Source: Ignelater luminosus (Eukaryota > Arthropoda > Insecta > Coleoptera > Elateridae). Taken from it: 64,000 nucleotides of DNA. Location of the stretch: assembly GCA_011009095.1 (NCBI GenBank), contig VTPC01090543.1, positions 101,601 to 165,600 on the forward strand, written 5' to 3'. The translations under genes were made by a program, and so were the position numbers. The notes under the pieces are model-generated. The model was not told the origin of the DNA. It worked only from the letters and a program-made list of their open reading frames with translations, and did no database searches. Of the stretch, positions 47,801 through 60,720 are shown piece by piece. Each line of letters opens with the position of its first letter. Position 1 is the stretch's first letter.

Positions 47801-49637
47801 CAGTAGGGGAAGGTATTGTACCTTGGACTGGTTTTCGCCTCGGTCAGCTGATTGTTTTATCTCTTCAACGTCTCTGTTTGCTCATATAAAGCAGTAGTGT
47901 TTTCTGCTGTACTATAGATGGCAGTTGATGTCAATGTCGTAAAAGAAAGGTGTGGCAATTACAAACAACTTGCTTCTTTTCGCTCGTAAAGTCAGTGTTT
48001 CGTATAATCATAATATGTTACCATTCAGTTTATTTAAAAATAGTTTTCATTTTTACTATTACACCATCAAAAAGTATTGTCTTGGCTTATTAATTATTTC
48101 TATATTTTTACTTTAAAGCATAACCTAATTTTATAGACTCGGAAAAACTGCCAGGTATTTCATGCTTGTACCTTGGGTCTTTTAGCTTTTATAACTTTTT
48201 TATTTTATTTTTAAACGATTATTAAATTGATTTATCTATTTAGAAAAAAATTTGAAAATGTCAGGTACGAAAAGACCTGCTGTAAATAGAATTTACTCCG
48301 TGGTGAGATTTTAAGAAGACAGTCTGCACAGTGTTATAATAATAATATATCAAAAACCACATTGATTTGCACGTTAAATCATTTAAAGAGTCTAATTAAA
48401 ATATACACCTAACAACAACATTAAATGATGCTGAGGAAGCGACATTCGAAAATAATCTATTTATTGCTGCTTGCCTTCGTTATAGTTTGACGAATAGGGA
48501 AATAAAAAATTTAGCATACCAGTTGTCTGTTGCAAATGGAAAAGCCTGTCCCAGTTCGTGAAATGAAGCGAAAGCACCCGAGACTACAAATTTAGCTAGA
48601 TCGACATCGTTCAAATAATTTTTTTTAAATCATGAAAAACTTTTATGCCGTTATTGTTTCACCTGAAGAAATTTGGAATTGCAACGAAACCGGACTGACA
48701 ATAGTGCATTATAGTACTTAAAGGAATCAAATAAATAGGCCAAATAGTCCGTGGTGAGCGTGGTGAAAGTGTAACCAGCTGTTTTACAGTTTCTTGGACA
48801 TTCCAAAAAAACACATCAAACCTATAGTTGATGGTCCAGTATTTTACTTTTAGATAATCACGATAGCTACGTGAACATAGAGGTTAAAAATTTTTGCAAG
48901 CAGAAGGGTATACTTTTATTAACTTTCCATTCTCATACTAGTCAGAAGATGCAGCCCCTTGACAGGACAGTGTTTCGGCTGCTAAAACCATACAACAATT
49001 CCACTTGTAATGAATGTATGGTGATGAATCCTATCAAGACTATCACGATTTAACAAATAGCCCAACTTTTGGAAAAGGTATTTGCCTAGACTTTGAGCAC
49101 TTTTAATATTCAGAAAGGTTTTGAAGTGATTAGATTGTATCCTTTCAATGAAAATATTTTTGAAGAACAACAAGAAGAATGTAATGTAACAGTTTTGTCT
49201 TGTTCTAACACTATTTCTCAGAAATTATTTTTGAGTAGTCACCCACCAATTCTTCCTGAAATGCTAAATCCTTACCCAAAAGTATCTAATCGCAGAAAGA
49301 AAAAAGGGCGGCTCAGAAGAAACAGAGACACTTGCCCACCGCAACAAATTGATGAAGCTGCTCGCTATAATTACAAAATATTCAATGTGTAGTTAAATGG
49401 GTATAATAGTAGGTCTAAAAATTACAAGATAAGTCATTCAGAATTTTTATTTCAGTTGTTCCGTCCACTTTGCAATAATTCAATAAATTTGTTTTTTACT
49501 GGGTGCAAACTGTAACATAAACATAAAATAGTTGACGTATTTAATATTTTTTTGATTTTCTTAAATTGATTACCACATAAAAAAGTTTTTTGGAAAAACA
49601 AAATACTTGACCCAAGGTACAACATTTTCCCTTATTC
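47801..49637 (+). mobile_element. pogo-like DNA transposon, decayed
   Basis: Terminal inverted repeats: CAGTAGGGGAAGGTATTG at 47801, continuing to GTACCTTGG, and its inverted, diverged partner around 49612-49637 (about 4 mismatches in 23). Plus-strand transposase pieces: TKRPAVNRIYS (about 48265, the N-terminal pogo helix-turn-helix start), LLDNHDSYVNIEVKNFCKQKG (about 48850-48905; DNHDS holds the second catalytic Asp), LLTFHSHTSQKMQPLDRTVF (about 48915-48975), MNPIKTITI (about 49020-49050) and STFNIQKGFEVIRLYPFNENIF (49093-49160). These are the DDE domain of pogo/Tigger-type elements, which cut at TA. Stops and shifts are present, and the first catalytic Asp region is unclear. A partial extra copy of the terminal motif occurs at about 48150-48180. 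Confidence 0.75.
48871..49392 (+). pseudogene. pogo transposase DDE domain, C-terminal pieces
   Basis: Two open pieces (48871-49053 and 49093-49392) carry the region after the DNHDS catalytic motif: TFHSHTSQKMQPLD, the KTITI segment, GFEVIRLYPFNENIFEE and a basic tail (RRKKKGRLRRNR). The frame is interrupted between them. Part of 47801-49637. Confidence 0.7.
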
Positions 49638-50439
49638 ATTTACCTCGATTTTTGAACTTCTAGGTAAAAAAGTTTTTAAATGGATCTATAAAAATGTATC
49701 TCTACCCCATTATATGTAGTTACCTATTTTACAAAGTTTCAGAAACTAAGACCAAGTAAATCCAAAGTCATTCGAATGCTTACCTCTGAAGGAAAGAAAT
49801 GAAAATCTTGATGGTGCAAACCAGCATGTGTGAGCAAACATATTACACAGAATAAAATTCTGCTATTAAGAAAACAATTGATCATTTGATATACCTTGAG
49901 AAGATGATCCCTGATTAAAGAAGGAGGTTCTGACAGGGTGTCCAAAGTGACAAGCAAACGTAGAAATTAAAAAACAAAATCTTTTCTAGCACGTGATATC
50001 TTAAAAAAGATTAAATGGCTTTGTAATGGTTGAGTTTGATTTTCCACTGCCGCAACCATGTTAGTAATGACGTGAACTGAAAAAACATAGATTTGCTGAT
50101 GTCGTCTGCAAGTTGTGCTATAGTAAACAAGTAATTTGCTCTGTTCCAATAAACAGGAAAGCACATATCAAAGCGAAGAAGAACCAGGTATTACAAACGT
50201 AGGTGTCCCATTTCCAGATGCATGATATTAAGTAATCAATAAACGATTAAAGCAGAATATCAACTTGAATAACTAACTAACCAAGATCCTAACGAGGACT
50301 TACAATTCAACAAAAAAGACCAAAAGGATAACGCGCAAAACTCCAACAGTGTATTAGTACCTATGAATGTGGTATATGGAATACTTTTTTGAGTAAGGCG
50401 GAAACAACTCGACGTGTTTGCTTTTGCTACTTATAGAAG
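49638..50439. other. No recognisable gene
   Basis: Frames on the minus strand (49739-49957 and 49967-50164) are unassigned. The region may include the 5' end of the following piggyBac copy. Confidence 0.4.
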
Positions 50440-52020
50440 GTACAAAGGATCCTGAACCTATCAATATGAGTTTGTTTTATGGAAAAAAAGTAGAAGCACA
50501 AATTTTGAAATCGTTAGAATTCTACCGGACACGGACTATCAAACGGCTGCAGAAGAATTTAAAGAAGGCAATCTATAGACCGCTAACCTTTGACTTGACA
50601 TACTCGAAGAAGTCGAATTATTTTCATTAGATGGCGATATGTGTGACTCTGAAGATGATATCCCTTTGGTAGCATTATATAACATTAGTAGAAGCGACGA
50701 ATTGCAGATACAGAACGTGTATGGACAAACCAGATGATGGACACAAGCATGAACCAAAGCAATGGCTATTTAGAGCGAGAGAATCAAATAAAATTCTGAA
50801 TTAGAGAAACTGAGCTCGGTTGAACTATATGAGAAGTTTGTTGACAACACAATAAAGCATCTAGTGCAAGAAACAAAAAGTACGCTATTGACAACGACTA
50901 CGCATTTATTGTTACAGAAGAAGAATTGAAGATTTTTATTGGTATTTTATTGCTTTTAGATATCTCTGCCTACTAAGAGAGAAACTGTATCGGTGTGTAG
51001 ATGTGGACGTAAATGTTTCAATTGTTTTCAATTCTGTAAGCCGAAACAGATACCAAGAAATAAAAAAGTATTTTCACATCGCTAATAATGCAGAACTAAG
51101 TAGATAAGACCGATAAAATGTTCAAACTCATGCAGAACCTAAACAAAAGAGCTGTTTCGTGAAAAAATGTCAATAGACAAAGCTATTATAAAGTATTACG
51201 GTCACTATTTCTCTAAGCAGTTTATTTATTCGATTTGGTTACAAACATTGAATGCTTTGCTCTTCTACAGAATTTTGCTACAAATTCGACACATATTGTG
51301 GTACCAAGCCGCATGTTTCCAAAGGATCTGGTGATCTTCCTTTAGATTCCCAAGGCCTTAAATTATTTGAAGCTGTTCGTGAACCATCTGTTCATACAGT
51401 TTTCTTTGATAATTATTTCAAAAGTTTTCGTTTACTTAGTACCTTGAGAAACTTAGGTGGAGAGCTACTGGAACTGTAAGAGACAATCGCACAAAAATGT
51501 TCACTGCCCAGTAAAAAAGAAATGAAGAAGAAGGATCAAAGGTATTTGAGTTTCAATATTAAAAAAAAAGACCAAACAAATTATGACAAAATTATGCCGC
51601 TTTCCAGAATGAAACGTTGGTTCAAGGAAAAACAAGAAAAAATTGATATGGCGCAACAGCGAGTGTTCAGCAACTACAATGCTGGTATGGAGATGTGGAC
51701 CTTCTGGATCAGTCTGTAAATAACTACCGGCTTACCATTTAAGGCAAAAAATGATGGTGGGTCTTTTGGACACGCACGCTAAACGTGACAGTTGTAAATG
51801 CATGGAGGTTGCATCTATAGATCAATAACCAAAATTGGAGTTGCTAAATTTTCAGCGTAACATCACTCGACGTTATTTGAAAAATTTTAAAAAATTTATT
51901 AAATGTTCCAGGCCACTACCAAGCATACCACAAGACATTGTGGATAACAAGAATAGTCAAAAAAAACTAAACCGCTAGTTGAGATGTCGTATGTGATATT
52001 TACCCTCTCGATGGAGTTGT
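50440..52020 (+). mobile_element. piggyBac-like transposon, decayed
   Basis: Plus strand. An acidic N-terminal region (DSEDDIPLVALY, about 50650) leads to SIDKAIIKYYGHYFSKQFI (about 51174-51230; family MSIDE.M..Y.G.H..KQ.I), CYKFDTYCGTKPHVSKGSGDLPL (about 51275-51345), VREPSVHTVFFDNYFKSFRLLSTLR (51385-51450; second catalytic Asp in FFDNYF), ATGTVRDNRTK (about 51465), MKKKDQRY (51522), NYDKIMPLSRMKRWFKEKQEKI (51579-51650) and SNYNAGMEMW (51669-51700; family YN..MGGVD). The block order is complete for a piggyBac catalytic core, with frameshifts and stops between blocks. No certain TTAA ends were found. Confidence 0.8.
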
Positions 52021-52224
52021 ATAACCTGCAAAGCCACTTTTTGTATAGAAAGAGACTGTTTCATTAAGTTTCATAGACAATAGTTGTCCTCGTTTAAAAT
52101 TAATAATTAAAATGTAAAAAAAGTCAATAAATCTCCATATTTCAGTGTAATATTGAAATATGGCTATGGTCCCACTGTATTCGTTTTTTTAAAAATTTTT
52201 GAACCAAGATTGATAATCATAACT

Positions 52225-52440
52225 AAATATGTTTGTTTATGTTAACATCAAGCGATATAATTGATAAAAAGAAATTGTCAAAAAATATCTGATGTGGTAC
52301 CAAATGGGTTAATACCGTATAGGCATCTTCAACATCAGGTAAACCATAGAAGACAGATGCATTCAAAATGAGGACTAACTTATTTAATTTGTTGTCTGAA
52401 CTAATTGTTATTGTAATTGCAATATAATACCATAACACAC
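52225..52440 (-). mobile_element. piggyBac fragment, second copy in opposite orientation
   Basis: Minus strand: LILNASVFYGLPDVEDAYTV..LTHLVPHQIFFDNFFLSI. It resembles the PDV...NVV..L...VP.H..FFDNFFTS block around the second catalytic Asp of piggyBac transposases, and is distinct in sequence from the copy just upstream. Only about 70 residues survive. Confidence 0.55.
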
Positions 52441-54979
52441 TATTATCGTAAACGTTTATTAGAAACGCAAAAACTACACACAGTTTATCCTTAAATAGTA
52501 CTTTGAAATCTCAACTACCAATTTTAGCCACGGAAAGTTTACGACAACAGCTTATAATTATTTTCTAAACAATCTCATATATTTTCACAAGACCTTCAAA
52601 AAGGAAGTAACGTCAAAGAGTAGATTTTCTGAATTCTATTTGTTTGCAAAATCTTTTATACGTTCGTCATCAAAAGCTGCGACACTGTTTTATCAACATG
52701 GTTAAAATCTACCAAATTCTGCTCTTTGAAATTTCATACTAGCATATTGCAAAACATATTTTATTTCGCAGTGTAAAGTTCGCAATAGTGTATGTTTACT
52801 TAATATTCTAAGCGTGCTTTATTAAAACAAAACCATTGTATTTATATTAAGTTTTAGTTTTTTTTTTATTTACTGCTTGCAACTTCCTTCAGTTGTTATT
52901 AAGCTTTATCTTTTTACCTGTTTCAGCAAACATCCAAACAAAAAATTAAATTAAGTCCATTTTCCCAAACACACAAAAAGAGAGTTATATTTAATTCATG
53001 GACTTGTTTTATCCATTACAATTAAAAGTCAAACGATCCGAATTACTACTTTGGCGTAACACAAATCAAGCATACATTTTTAATGATATCCGTAAACGTG
53101 AACAGGAAAACTTTTTCCAGGTTAAACTAATTTCATTAAAATTTAATTACGAATCTGACAAGTTCTCTCTTCCTCGGACATGGGTTAATCAATATCACGA
53201 ACGACTACTAGTCGAAATACGAAAGATAGGAAATTTGTCACCAGACAAAAGGGGAAACTTTTAGAATTTATGGATTTTTGAATTTTCAGGGTTGGTTAAG
53301 TCCGTGAAAATAGGAGAAGAAAAACCTTGAAGACTTTTTTCGATATGGTCTAGATCCGTTTTAAAGTATATTTTGCACATTCCCTGCATCATAAACAAAG
53401 CGAAACGAGATTTCTATCCAACGAATAGGTTTCTGCAGGGGACTCAAATGTTATTGAGAATGTAAGAGTGCATTTGGTGGGCAGTCACCAACTGAAATAA
53501 AGGAATTTATGTTAATAGGCTTTTTTTCCAGTAAAAATCTTTTTCACAAAGAAAGACAATCAAGAAACGTTGTAAGTATCTAAATCGCCGAAGTTACAGG
53601 ATAAATATTTAAGAAGACTTTTAGATAAAAGTAGCTCATATTATTTGAACGTCTGTAAAATCCAGATGTGACATAGAAGTTTTTGCAGCTGCTCGCGATG
53701 CAAATGACGAGAGATACGACCCAATTCCCTCCAGCTATAAAATCATAAAAAAGAGCTGATAAACGTAGAAATTGAGGGAAATTTAATTTTTCCAGCATAG
53801 ATAGCTAAACTATTAGTGTTGCAAAATACTAGCCTTATGAAAAATATTAAATTTATCTGTTTAAGTACCAGACGAGAGCTAAAGAAATTTTTAATGAAAC
53901 CAATTATAATAGTTGAAAACCGAAAAGTTCGTTATTAGTTTTCAAGTTTTCCGGAAATCCTTTAGCCGAACTAATGATTAAGTGTGCTCAACAGAGTTGA
54001 GGATTTGAAAAACTAGGAAGTTGAAGACCTTTTATTGTTTCACGTTTTAGATGTCTTTTTTGATTTTACTTGATAAAATAGGAAAGCTGATAACTATATT
54101 AAAGGCTATTCTACTTAGTAGGTAATACCTAATCATATACAGCTCTTCCTTGAAATATATTTCAGATTATAAAACGAACATAAGTCAAGAATGAAATTAA
54201 AAACGAACTTGTTTCAATAGTTAGTTACTGAAGGCGGTCAATACGAACTTGTTTATCTTTACTCCCTTCTGGTAAATTGCACATGTGATTACTATTTTAT
54301 GTCACATGACAAATCAAAGTAGGAAGTTTCAGATTTTGGTTCACTTAGAGATAACGAATATTTTAAAATATACGGGTTAAAGAGGGATTTTCAAAGGTTT
54401 ACATTCAAGTCAAAGATGTTTAGTTGAATTTATTTTGCGGAGATCTAAATTAACACTATTACTTTAATTTTTAGTTTGAATTAAATGCATTTATATCAAA
54501 AACTTATACTGTATATAAATATGCAAAATAAAATTAGTTATTTGTACAATATAGATACAATAAAATGAGCCCACATATTACAAATGAATTAGTGTGGAAC
54601 TTAAAAACAAAGTTTCGAATTTGATTTTCGTAACAGTAAAAATTCTTTTCCTTTTTCACTTCATATAACGAAAATATTTTGAATTTAAATTTCAAATGAT
54701 ATTTACCGGTGCCGCAAAACCTTTGATTTTCTAAAAAAAAAAAATGCAAAAAGCAATAATTGCATTAAGGCTATTTTAAGCTTATCAATAAATTTATATT
54801 ATGCCAAACATAAAATAAATATGAAAGAAGTGAGAGTCCTGTAATAAAAAGAATAGCTTAGTTTAGATCATATGCAAAAGATGGCGCCACATCACTATAG
54901 CGATATTTGACATTGGTCGGCGTAGCGGACACTGGCTGTCCTTGTGTCTGCTTTACTCGAGTACAACTCATAGTAGGTT
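52441..54979. other. No recognisable gene
   Basis: An 88-residue frame at 52998-53264 ends in NLSPDKRGNF. A similar SPDKRG text occurs, from memory, in multi-copy arthropod proteins, but the match is too short to call. The rest is AT-rich. Confidence 0.35.
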
Positions 54980-56380
54980 AGTTCGAGTTAACACAAAGCT
55001 GTCTTTGTGTGTTTATCGGTAAGCGCAAAGTAAATAGACCAAAGTCCTTTGTGTACCAGACCAAGAACGTAACGTTTTCAAAGACCAAAGGGATAAAAGG
55101 ATGATAGTTACAAAAATTAAAAAAAAAATGATGAGCAGCGTCGAATGGCGGGAAAAAGAATTATCAAGGAAAGAAGAAGGAATTTTTTAAAAAAAGTGAC
55201 GTCTTGATGCCTGATTTGCCATCTGAAGAAGACAGCCTGAAAGATATCGGTAGGATCGGTAGTTCTACTAATCCTGAATTTGACAATCAATCAGTTACCT
55301 TAACCAACAGCGAAACTGAAAAGAAAGATTTTATCTACCTGCACTTGCCCTGGCAGTTGAAAGAACAGGAGTAACAGACAGAAAAGCAACTATAATTGCA
55401 AATGCTACCTCAAAAGACTTGAAGTTATCAAAATATTGGAAATTAGACTAAAAAGACCCTTACGATGGATAATTTGCTTACTACGTGCCAATAAGCTTCC
55501 CTTCAGATACTTATTTTAACAACTTGATGAGCAAACTACGGGTCCTTAAGGATTTTCTGTTCCAATAGGAAAACAACTTAAAAATACGATGATATGGAAA
55601 TTATGAATTATAAAAAAACTGAATCGCAGCTTCCACAAGTTAATTTTGAGAGTTTAAGTACGGAGCAGAAATACTTGTTCGAAACTCACCAAGCGGTGTC
55701 AAAAGGCATATTTTTCAAGACTTAGCAAAAAGGAACTTAGAAAAAACCGCTCACTTTCGTTGGTCAACAACAGCAAACATAATTTTGCGTTTATATGTGT
55801 CCTGTTAAACTCCTTAAATTTACAAGCTCTTGTCGAAGTTGCTATTAAAATTTATAGTCATATGTGGGAAATAATTAAATGTTTCAGCTACCTCAAAAAA
55901 GAATACAAAGACATCATCGATCCAATTATTCAAAGGAATGCCTTTTTTGGCAATTATGAAAATATACTTATGGTAATAATGGTGACATTTTAGAGAACTT
56001 GGGCTAAGGAATATCATTGCGGCTAGATCGAAGCCTAATAAAAGTATGAGGAGTTTTGAAGTTCTTCCCCTTAACTTTGCAGCTTCTAAATATATAGATT
56101 TAATAAATTAAAATAATTCTAAACTGACGAAACCTCCTGTCTTGTCGGACTTATCTGATGTAGAAGTAGAAAAAATGGTACGAACCGGAGAAACACTTGA
56201 TTTTCCATGTTTTGCTCGTCATACTCAGGCAGTGAAAAGGAGCGTCAAGATTGTCACGGAAGCCGCATTAGTCGTGTCTAGATCTGAAGCTAGAAATGGT
56301 TGTATCTTGGGAAAGTTGAAATCTTGCAATTCTATGCCAAAGTTTAACACTAAAAAGAACTTTAAGGCTATACATTGAAT
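54980..56380 (+). pseudogene. Decayed copy of a second uncharacterised multi-copy arthropod protein
   Basis: Plus-strand pieces in order: a basic start (VEWREKELSRKKEG, about 55140), PDLPSEEDSLKDIG (about 55212), SLSTEQKYLFETHQAVSKGIF (about 55655-55715), NLQALVEVAIKIYSHMWEIIK (about 55818-55880), DIIDPIIQRNAFFGNYENIL (about 55913-55970), PLNFAASKYIDLI (about 56070-56105), SDLSDVEVEKMVRTGETLDFPCFARHTQAVKRSVKIVTEAALVVS (56142-56278 region) and NGCILGKLKSCNSMPKFNTK. I recall the sequence of blocks (STEQKYL, RWLTTANRILRLYV-like, IQRNA.FGH.EN, HTQAVER.VKLVTEA) from anonymous, highly repeated insect proteins; the function is unknown. The frame is broken between several blocks. A GC-richer 5' flank (54880-55070) may be its promoter or untranslated region. 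Confidence 0.5.
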
Positions 56381-58439
56381 AGCTAATACAACAAAAGGTG
56401 GGAGAGAGGGTGGATATCGATACACAGCTCTCTCCTCGTGGTGAGTTCTTGGTAGTAGTTGCTCAATATAAGCAAATATAAACTTTAGAGAGTAATTCCG
56501 TTCCTAAAGTACTTCTAACCCTGCTATTTTTTCCAGAGGCTCTCCTGCTTGGCCAACTTTGGCAGCCAGCAGTACCATACCGCTAATTAAAATACCGCTT
56601 GATATCGTTTCTCTGCCTGCGCGTATTGTGGGAATCTACTATTGAAAGTTGATCTTTGAGTTTAGTTAATACTGATTTAATTTAGCCAGAACGGATTCCA
56701 ACCAGTTAACCTTAATTCTCTAATTAATCAGGAAGCTATCGTCTCTGTTGATCAATCATCGATCAAACCCCGTTTAAGAATGCGTACTACGGATTATTTT
56801 ATTTTATCAAAAAATTGTCACTAAAGCCTACAAAAGGTTTGGAGTATTTATTCGTTGCATCTACAAACCTCTACAGTTAACATGGTCGAATTATTTATTC
56901 AATTAAATCTAGTGTCAGGAGTAGCTTCTTCTTCCTCCAGGTGCAGCAGCCAGAGAGTATGTTCACGGTAAGATTTTACAATATATGTTAACAGTTTCAA
57001 CAGCTAAGAAGCCAAACTATTTGATTACATAATAAATATCTTAGTGAGTGTCCACATGGAATAAGCGACCCATCTAGTTTATGTAAGTTCAAACTTTTTA
57101 ACATTTGTGTTAACTTCCCTTTAAAGTCGAACCAATGTGTACTAACAGAATAAATTAGTTAAAGGTAGTTTCGTTTAACGCTTAATTAAATAAGCCTGTA
57201 AAGTATGTCGCCGAAATTAGAGTTTGCCTTGTGAATCATAGAGTAAAGAACTTGCAACCGCAATACAATTTAAAAATACAACAAAAATATCAGTAGCATC
57301 GTCAGTTAGCTGTAGAGGCGATAAGATCTCTCCCAGCACCGTCTCACTGTCAAACAGTCTTATTGTTCATTCTATTTTTATTTATTATTCATATTGAATG
57401 TTTGAAGCTAAACAATCGTTCTTTGTTTAATAACAGTTTCTGCACACAGAATATTTAAAGAATTTGAAGTGTTAACATACTTAGAGCTCGCTATTGGAAA
57501 TATATTTTGTTATTTATCTGGAGGTAAATATTGTGCTCTGACCCGACACCGAACGAAGTGTTTTATTTTGTTTTTAATATATTTGTTAACCTATATTTTT
57601 GCGTTTAGATGTGTTTATTTGTAGCATTTACAAATATACAGAAAATTGTTGCTATCAAGTTCACTGTATTAAGCAGAAAAGAAGTATTAACTGTTTTTTA
57701 AGTTTTTTAAGGTCCTTGCTACAGTCGACAATATTTATCGTCATTAATCCTCATTATGTTGACTTTTTCTTTACTTTGCCGATTAAAAGTGAGCTGACTT
57801 GGGTCGGTGCAGTTTACCTTTCAAGAGTCATGGTCTTCTTAGTGCCATTTGTCAAAACGTGAAATCGAAGATCAACAGAAAGCTAGTGTACTAAAAAAAA
57901 GCAGGGCAGCGGGTAACGAATGTGTAACAAAAAGAAAAAAAGGACTGTTCAGCAGTTGCTTTTATTCTGTGATGGTTGCAGAGGCCAAACCCACTGCCTA
58001 TTTAGCTTGATTTATTTTTGAAAGTCACTTTATTAAATTTCGCTTACCAATTCCCGGTCACTCTTTTTTATCTTGTGACAGACTATTTGCAATTATAGAA
58101 CGGTTGAAGAAGAGTATCGAAAAAGAGCAATCATGTGATTTCACAACGATTTATTTTGGAAAAGGTAAACCATAAATCATTTCTTGACTTCAAAAGTCAT
58201 TATGATGCAATATTTATAAAGACCTTCAACAAAATATACATAAACACCATGTTACAAAATATAAAGTAAGTATTCCGTTTCTTGGTGCATCACAAAAATA
58301 AGGTGGCAGTTTCCAAATAAATGTCTGCTTTCACGATCTATACTTTTACGTTACTTAAGCCATTCTCATATAGTTACAGTTCTTTTACTTCAATTGTATA
58401 AAGAACAATTAAAAACTAAAAAACAAAAACTTTTCAGTG
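56381..58439. other. No recognisable gene
   Basis: AT-rich. The 87-residue frame at 57599-57862 is unassigned. Confidence 0.45.
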
Positions 58440-59913
58440 TATTAACTTTCCGAAAGAATAGGAATGATACAGATATATGCACCAACAAAAAATGGCACAG
58501 CAGACAATAAAAAAATTCTTCTATGAAGAGCTACAGAGAACAATTGAAACATTACAAACCAAGAACCAAGACGTAATTGTAATGGGGGATTAGAGCGATC
58601 ACATTGGAAATAAACAAAAAACAGGACATGCAAGCATGGGAAAACAGGGAAGAGAAGAAAAAGAAAATAATAATGAAAGAATAATGTTGGACTGCTGTTT
58701 CATAACTGATTTACTAATACGAAACACCTGGTTTAATCATAAAACAATACACATAATCATGTATAAAGCAGGGGAATTAGGACATAAAAGCATGATACAC
58801 TGTATAACATACACCAAGTACATGCAAAGTGCAATACAAGGTGTCAAAGTTATAAGAGGAGCGAAATTAAATACAAGACAAAAGAGAACTAAATGTTGGA
58901 CAGAAGACGTAAAAAGTAGAAGTGAAAAAAGAAGCATGGAAAACATACATAAGAATAAAAACAGAACAAGACAGAAGGACATACGTACAAAAAAAATGAC
59001 GCAAAAGAAGCAGTTTGACAAGCAAAGGAAGATAGCTGAGAAAAATTTTGAAGAAGAATTAAAGAGAATTATACAGGAAACCAGAAACAGTTTTGGAATG
59101 GTAAGGGAAACAAAACACAAAAAGTTAGAAATATAAAGAATTCAAGAGGAGAATTACAAACAGAAACAAAAAGTATACTGAAAACTTGGAAAGAACGCTA
59201 CCTAGCTAAATTCAAAGATGAAGAAGATGGGATACAGGAGATACAAATAGGGAAACAACTAACAATACGAGAGAAATTGGTAAGAACGAAGTAGAAGAAG
59301 CATTGACGAAAGCAAAAAGTGGAAAAGCACTTGGTGAGGACGGGATTCATGTCGAAATGTTAAAGCACGAAGGACCAGAAACTATAAAAGGACTAACAAG
59401 AATATTCCAACAAGCATGGAATACGCAAAGAATTTCAGATGAATAGGAAACAAACATTATATACCCATTTATAAAGAAGGAGAAACAACCAACTGTGAGA
59501 ACTATAGAGCATTGCTTATTCTCGGTAGCATTTAAAATCTACTCAAAAATATGAGAAAAACGATTAAGGCCAGAAATAGAAAACCAATTACAAAAAGAAC
59601 AAACCGCATACAAACCTGGAAGACAAACGCAAGATCACATATATACAATAAGAACGTTAATCGAAAGAAGATTAGAAAAAAATAAATAATTATATTTATA
59701 GCATGTCTATACTTAAAAGCTGCTTTTTACAGAGTCCCACGAAAATATGTATGGAAAGCCTTAGAAGAACTAGGAGTAACGCCCAAACTAAAGAGAAACA
59801 TGAAAAGAATAAAACACAAACAGTACGGGAAGATTAAATGAGGAAAAATCAGAAGAATTTAAAATCGAAAGAGGTATCAAACAAGGTGACAACTTAAGCC
59901 CATTATTATTTGT

Positions 59914-59937
59914 AATATATATATATATATATATATA
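59914..59937. repeat. (AT)n microsatellite inside the LINE
   Basis: About 12 AT dinucleotides, lying right after the LSPLLF reverse-transcriptase motif; probably grown from an AT-rich codon run. Confidence 0.95.
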
Positions 59938-60696
59938 GACCAGATATTAAAAAAAATGTGGAAGCCAAACCAGAAAAGAAAGCCCAGAATATCTAAGCCT
60001 AACTATGGTAACAACACAAGATGACATCATCCTGGTAGCAACAACAGAAAGACAAATAAATAAAAAGGTTACATAATGGAATAATCAACTAGAATTAAAG
60101 GGGATGCGTATAAACGTAGACAAAAGCAAGGTAATGCAAATAACTCGAGAACAACAAGAAGGGAAACAAACACGAATACAGGTAAACGGGAAACAGTTGC
60201 AAAATAGAATACCTAGGGATCATCATAACTGAAGATGGAAGAATAGATGAAGAGATACAAAATAGACTCGGCAAAACAAATAAAGTATATTATCAAATAA
60301 ATAATACATTAATTGGGGAAAAAAACTAAGTACCAAAGGAAAAATGCATCTGTACAAAGCAATATTATATATACCAACGATATTATACGCTGCAGAATCA
60401 TAGGCAATAGTATACAAACATCGATCAAAAATAATAGCAGCAGAGATGAGGTATCTAAGGCGGGTAATGGGAAAAACGAGAAGAGATAGAATAAGAAACA
60501 GAAACATTCGAGAAGAACTATGATATGTAGGGAAAAAATACAGAGGAAGACCCAGAACAACATAAAAAGACAATGTAAGGGAAGCAGCAGGAGGAAGAGA
60601 GGAGACCAAAAGACAATTAAAAAGGAAAGCTAGAAATAGAAAAACTTATACAATGTGACTCAATACCCCAACACCGTAAAGTAGATTGGAGAAGAT

Positions 60697-60719
60697 AAAG
60701 TAAGTAAGTAAGTAAGTAA
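60697..60719. repeat. (TAAG)n tail of the LINE
   Basis: About five TAAG units at the 3' end of the LINE, the kind of simple-sequence end that RTE-type LINEs carry. Confidence 0.85.
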
Positions 60720-60720
60720 C

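Larger units (their letters stand above)
58440..60720 (+). mobile_element. RTE-like LINE, near full-length ORF2, decayed
   Basis: Plus-strand ORF2 relic. Endonuclease: FFYEELQRTIE and DVIVMGD (about 58515-58590), LLIRNTWFNHKTIHIIMY (about 58710-58765). A basic linker follows, open at 58636-59136. Reverse transcriptase: KSGKALGEDGIH-like text near 59320-59350, ETTNCENYRALL (about 59485), LKAAFYRVPRKYVWKALEELGV (about 59715-59780), ERGIKQGDNLSPLLFVIY (about 59868-59920), and DDIILVATTERQ, the degraded YADD motif (about 60022-60060). C-terminal: LYKAILYIPTILYAAES (about 60350-60405) and MRYLRRVMGKTRRDR (about 60445-60490). Several stops and shifts occur, plus an AT microsatellite at 59914-59937 within the palm. 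It ends with a TAAG repeat at 60697-60719. Mostly A-rich codon use suggests a low-GC source. Confidence 0.8.

Noticed and set aside
58737-59120. 127-residue minus-strand frame opposite the LINE
   Set aside because: Shadow of the lysine-rich LINE linker on the plus strand.
60223-60609. 128-residue minus-strand frame
   Set aside because: Shadow of the A-rich LINE C-terminal region.
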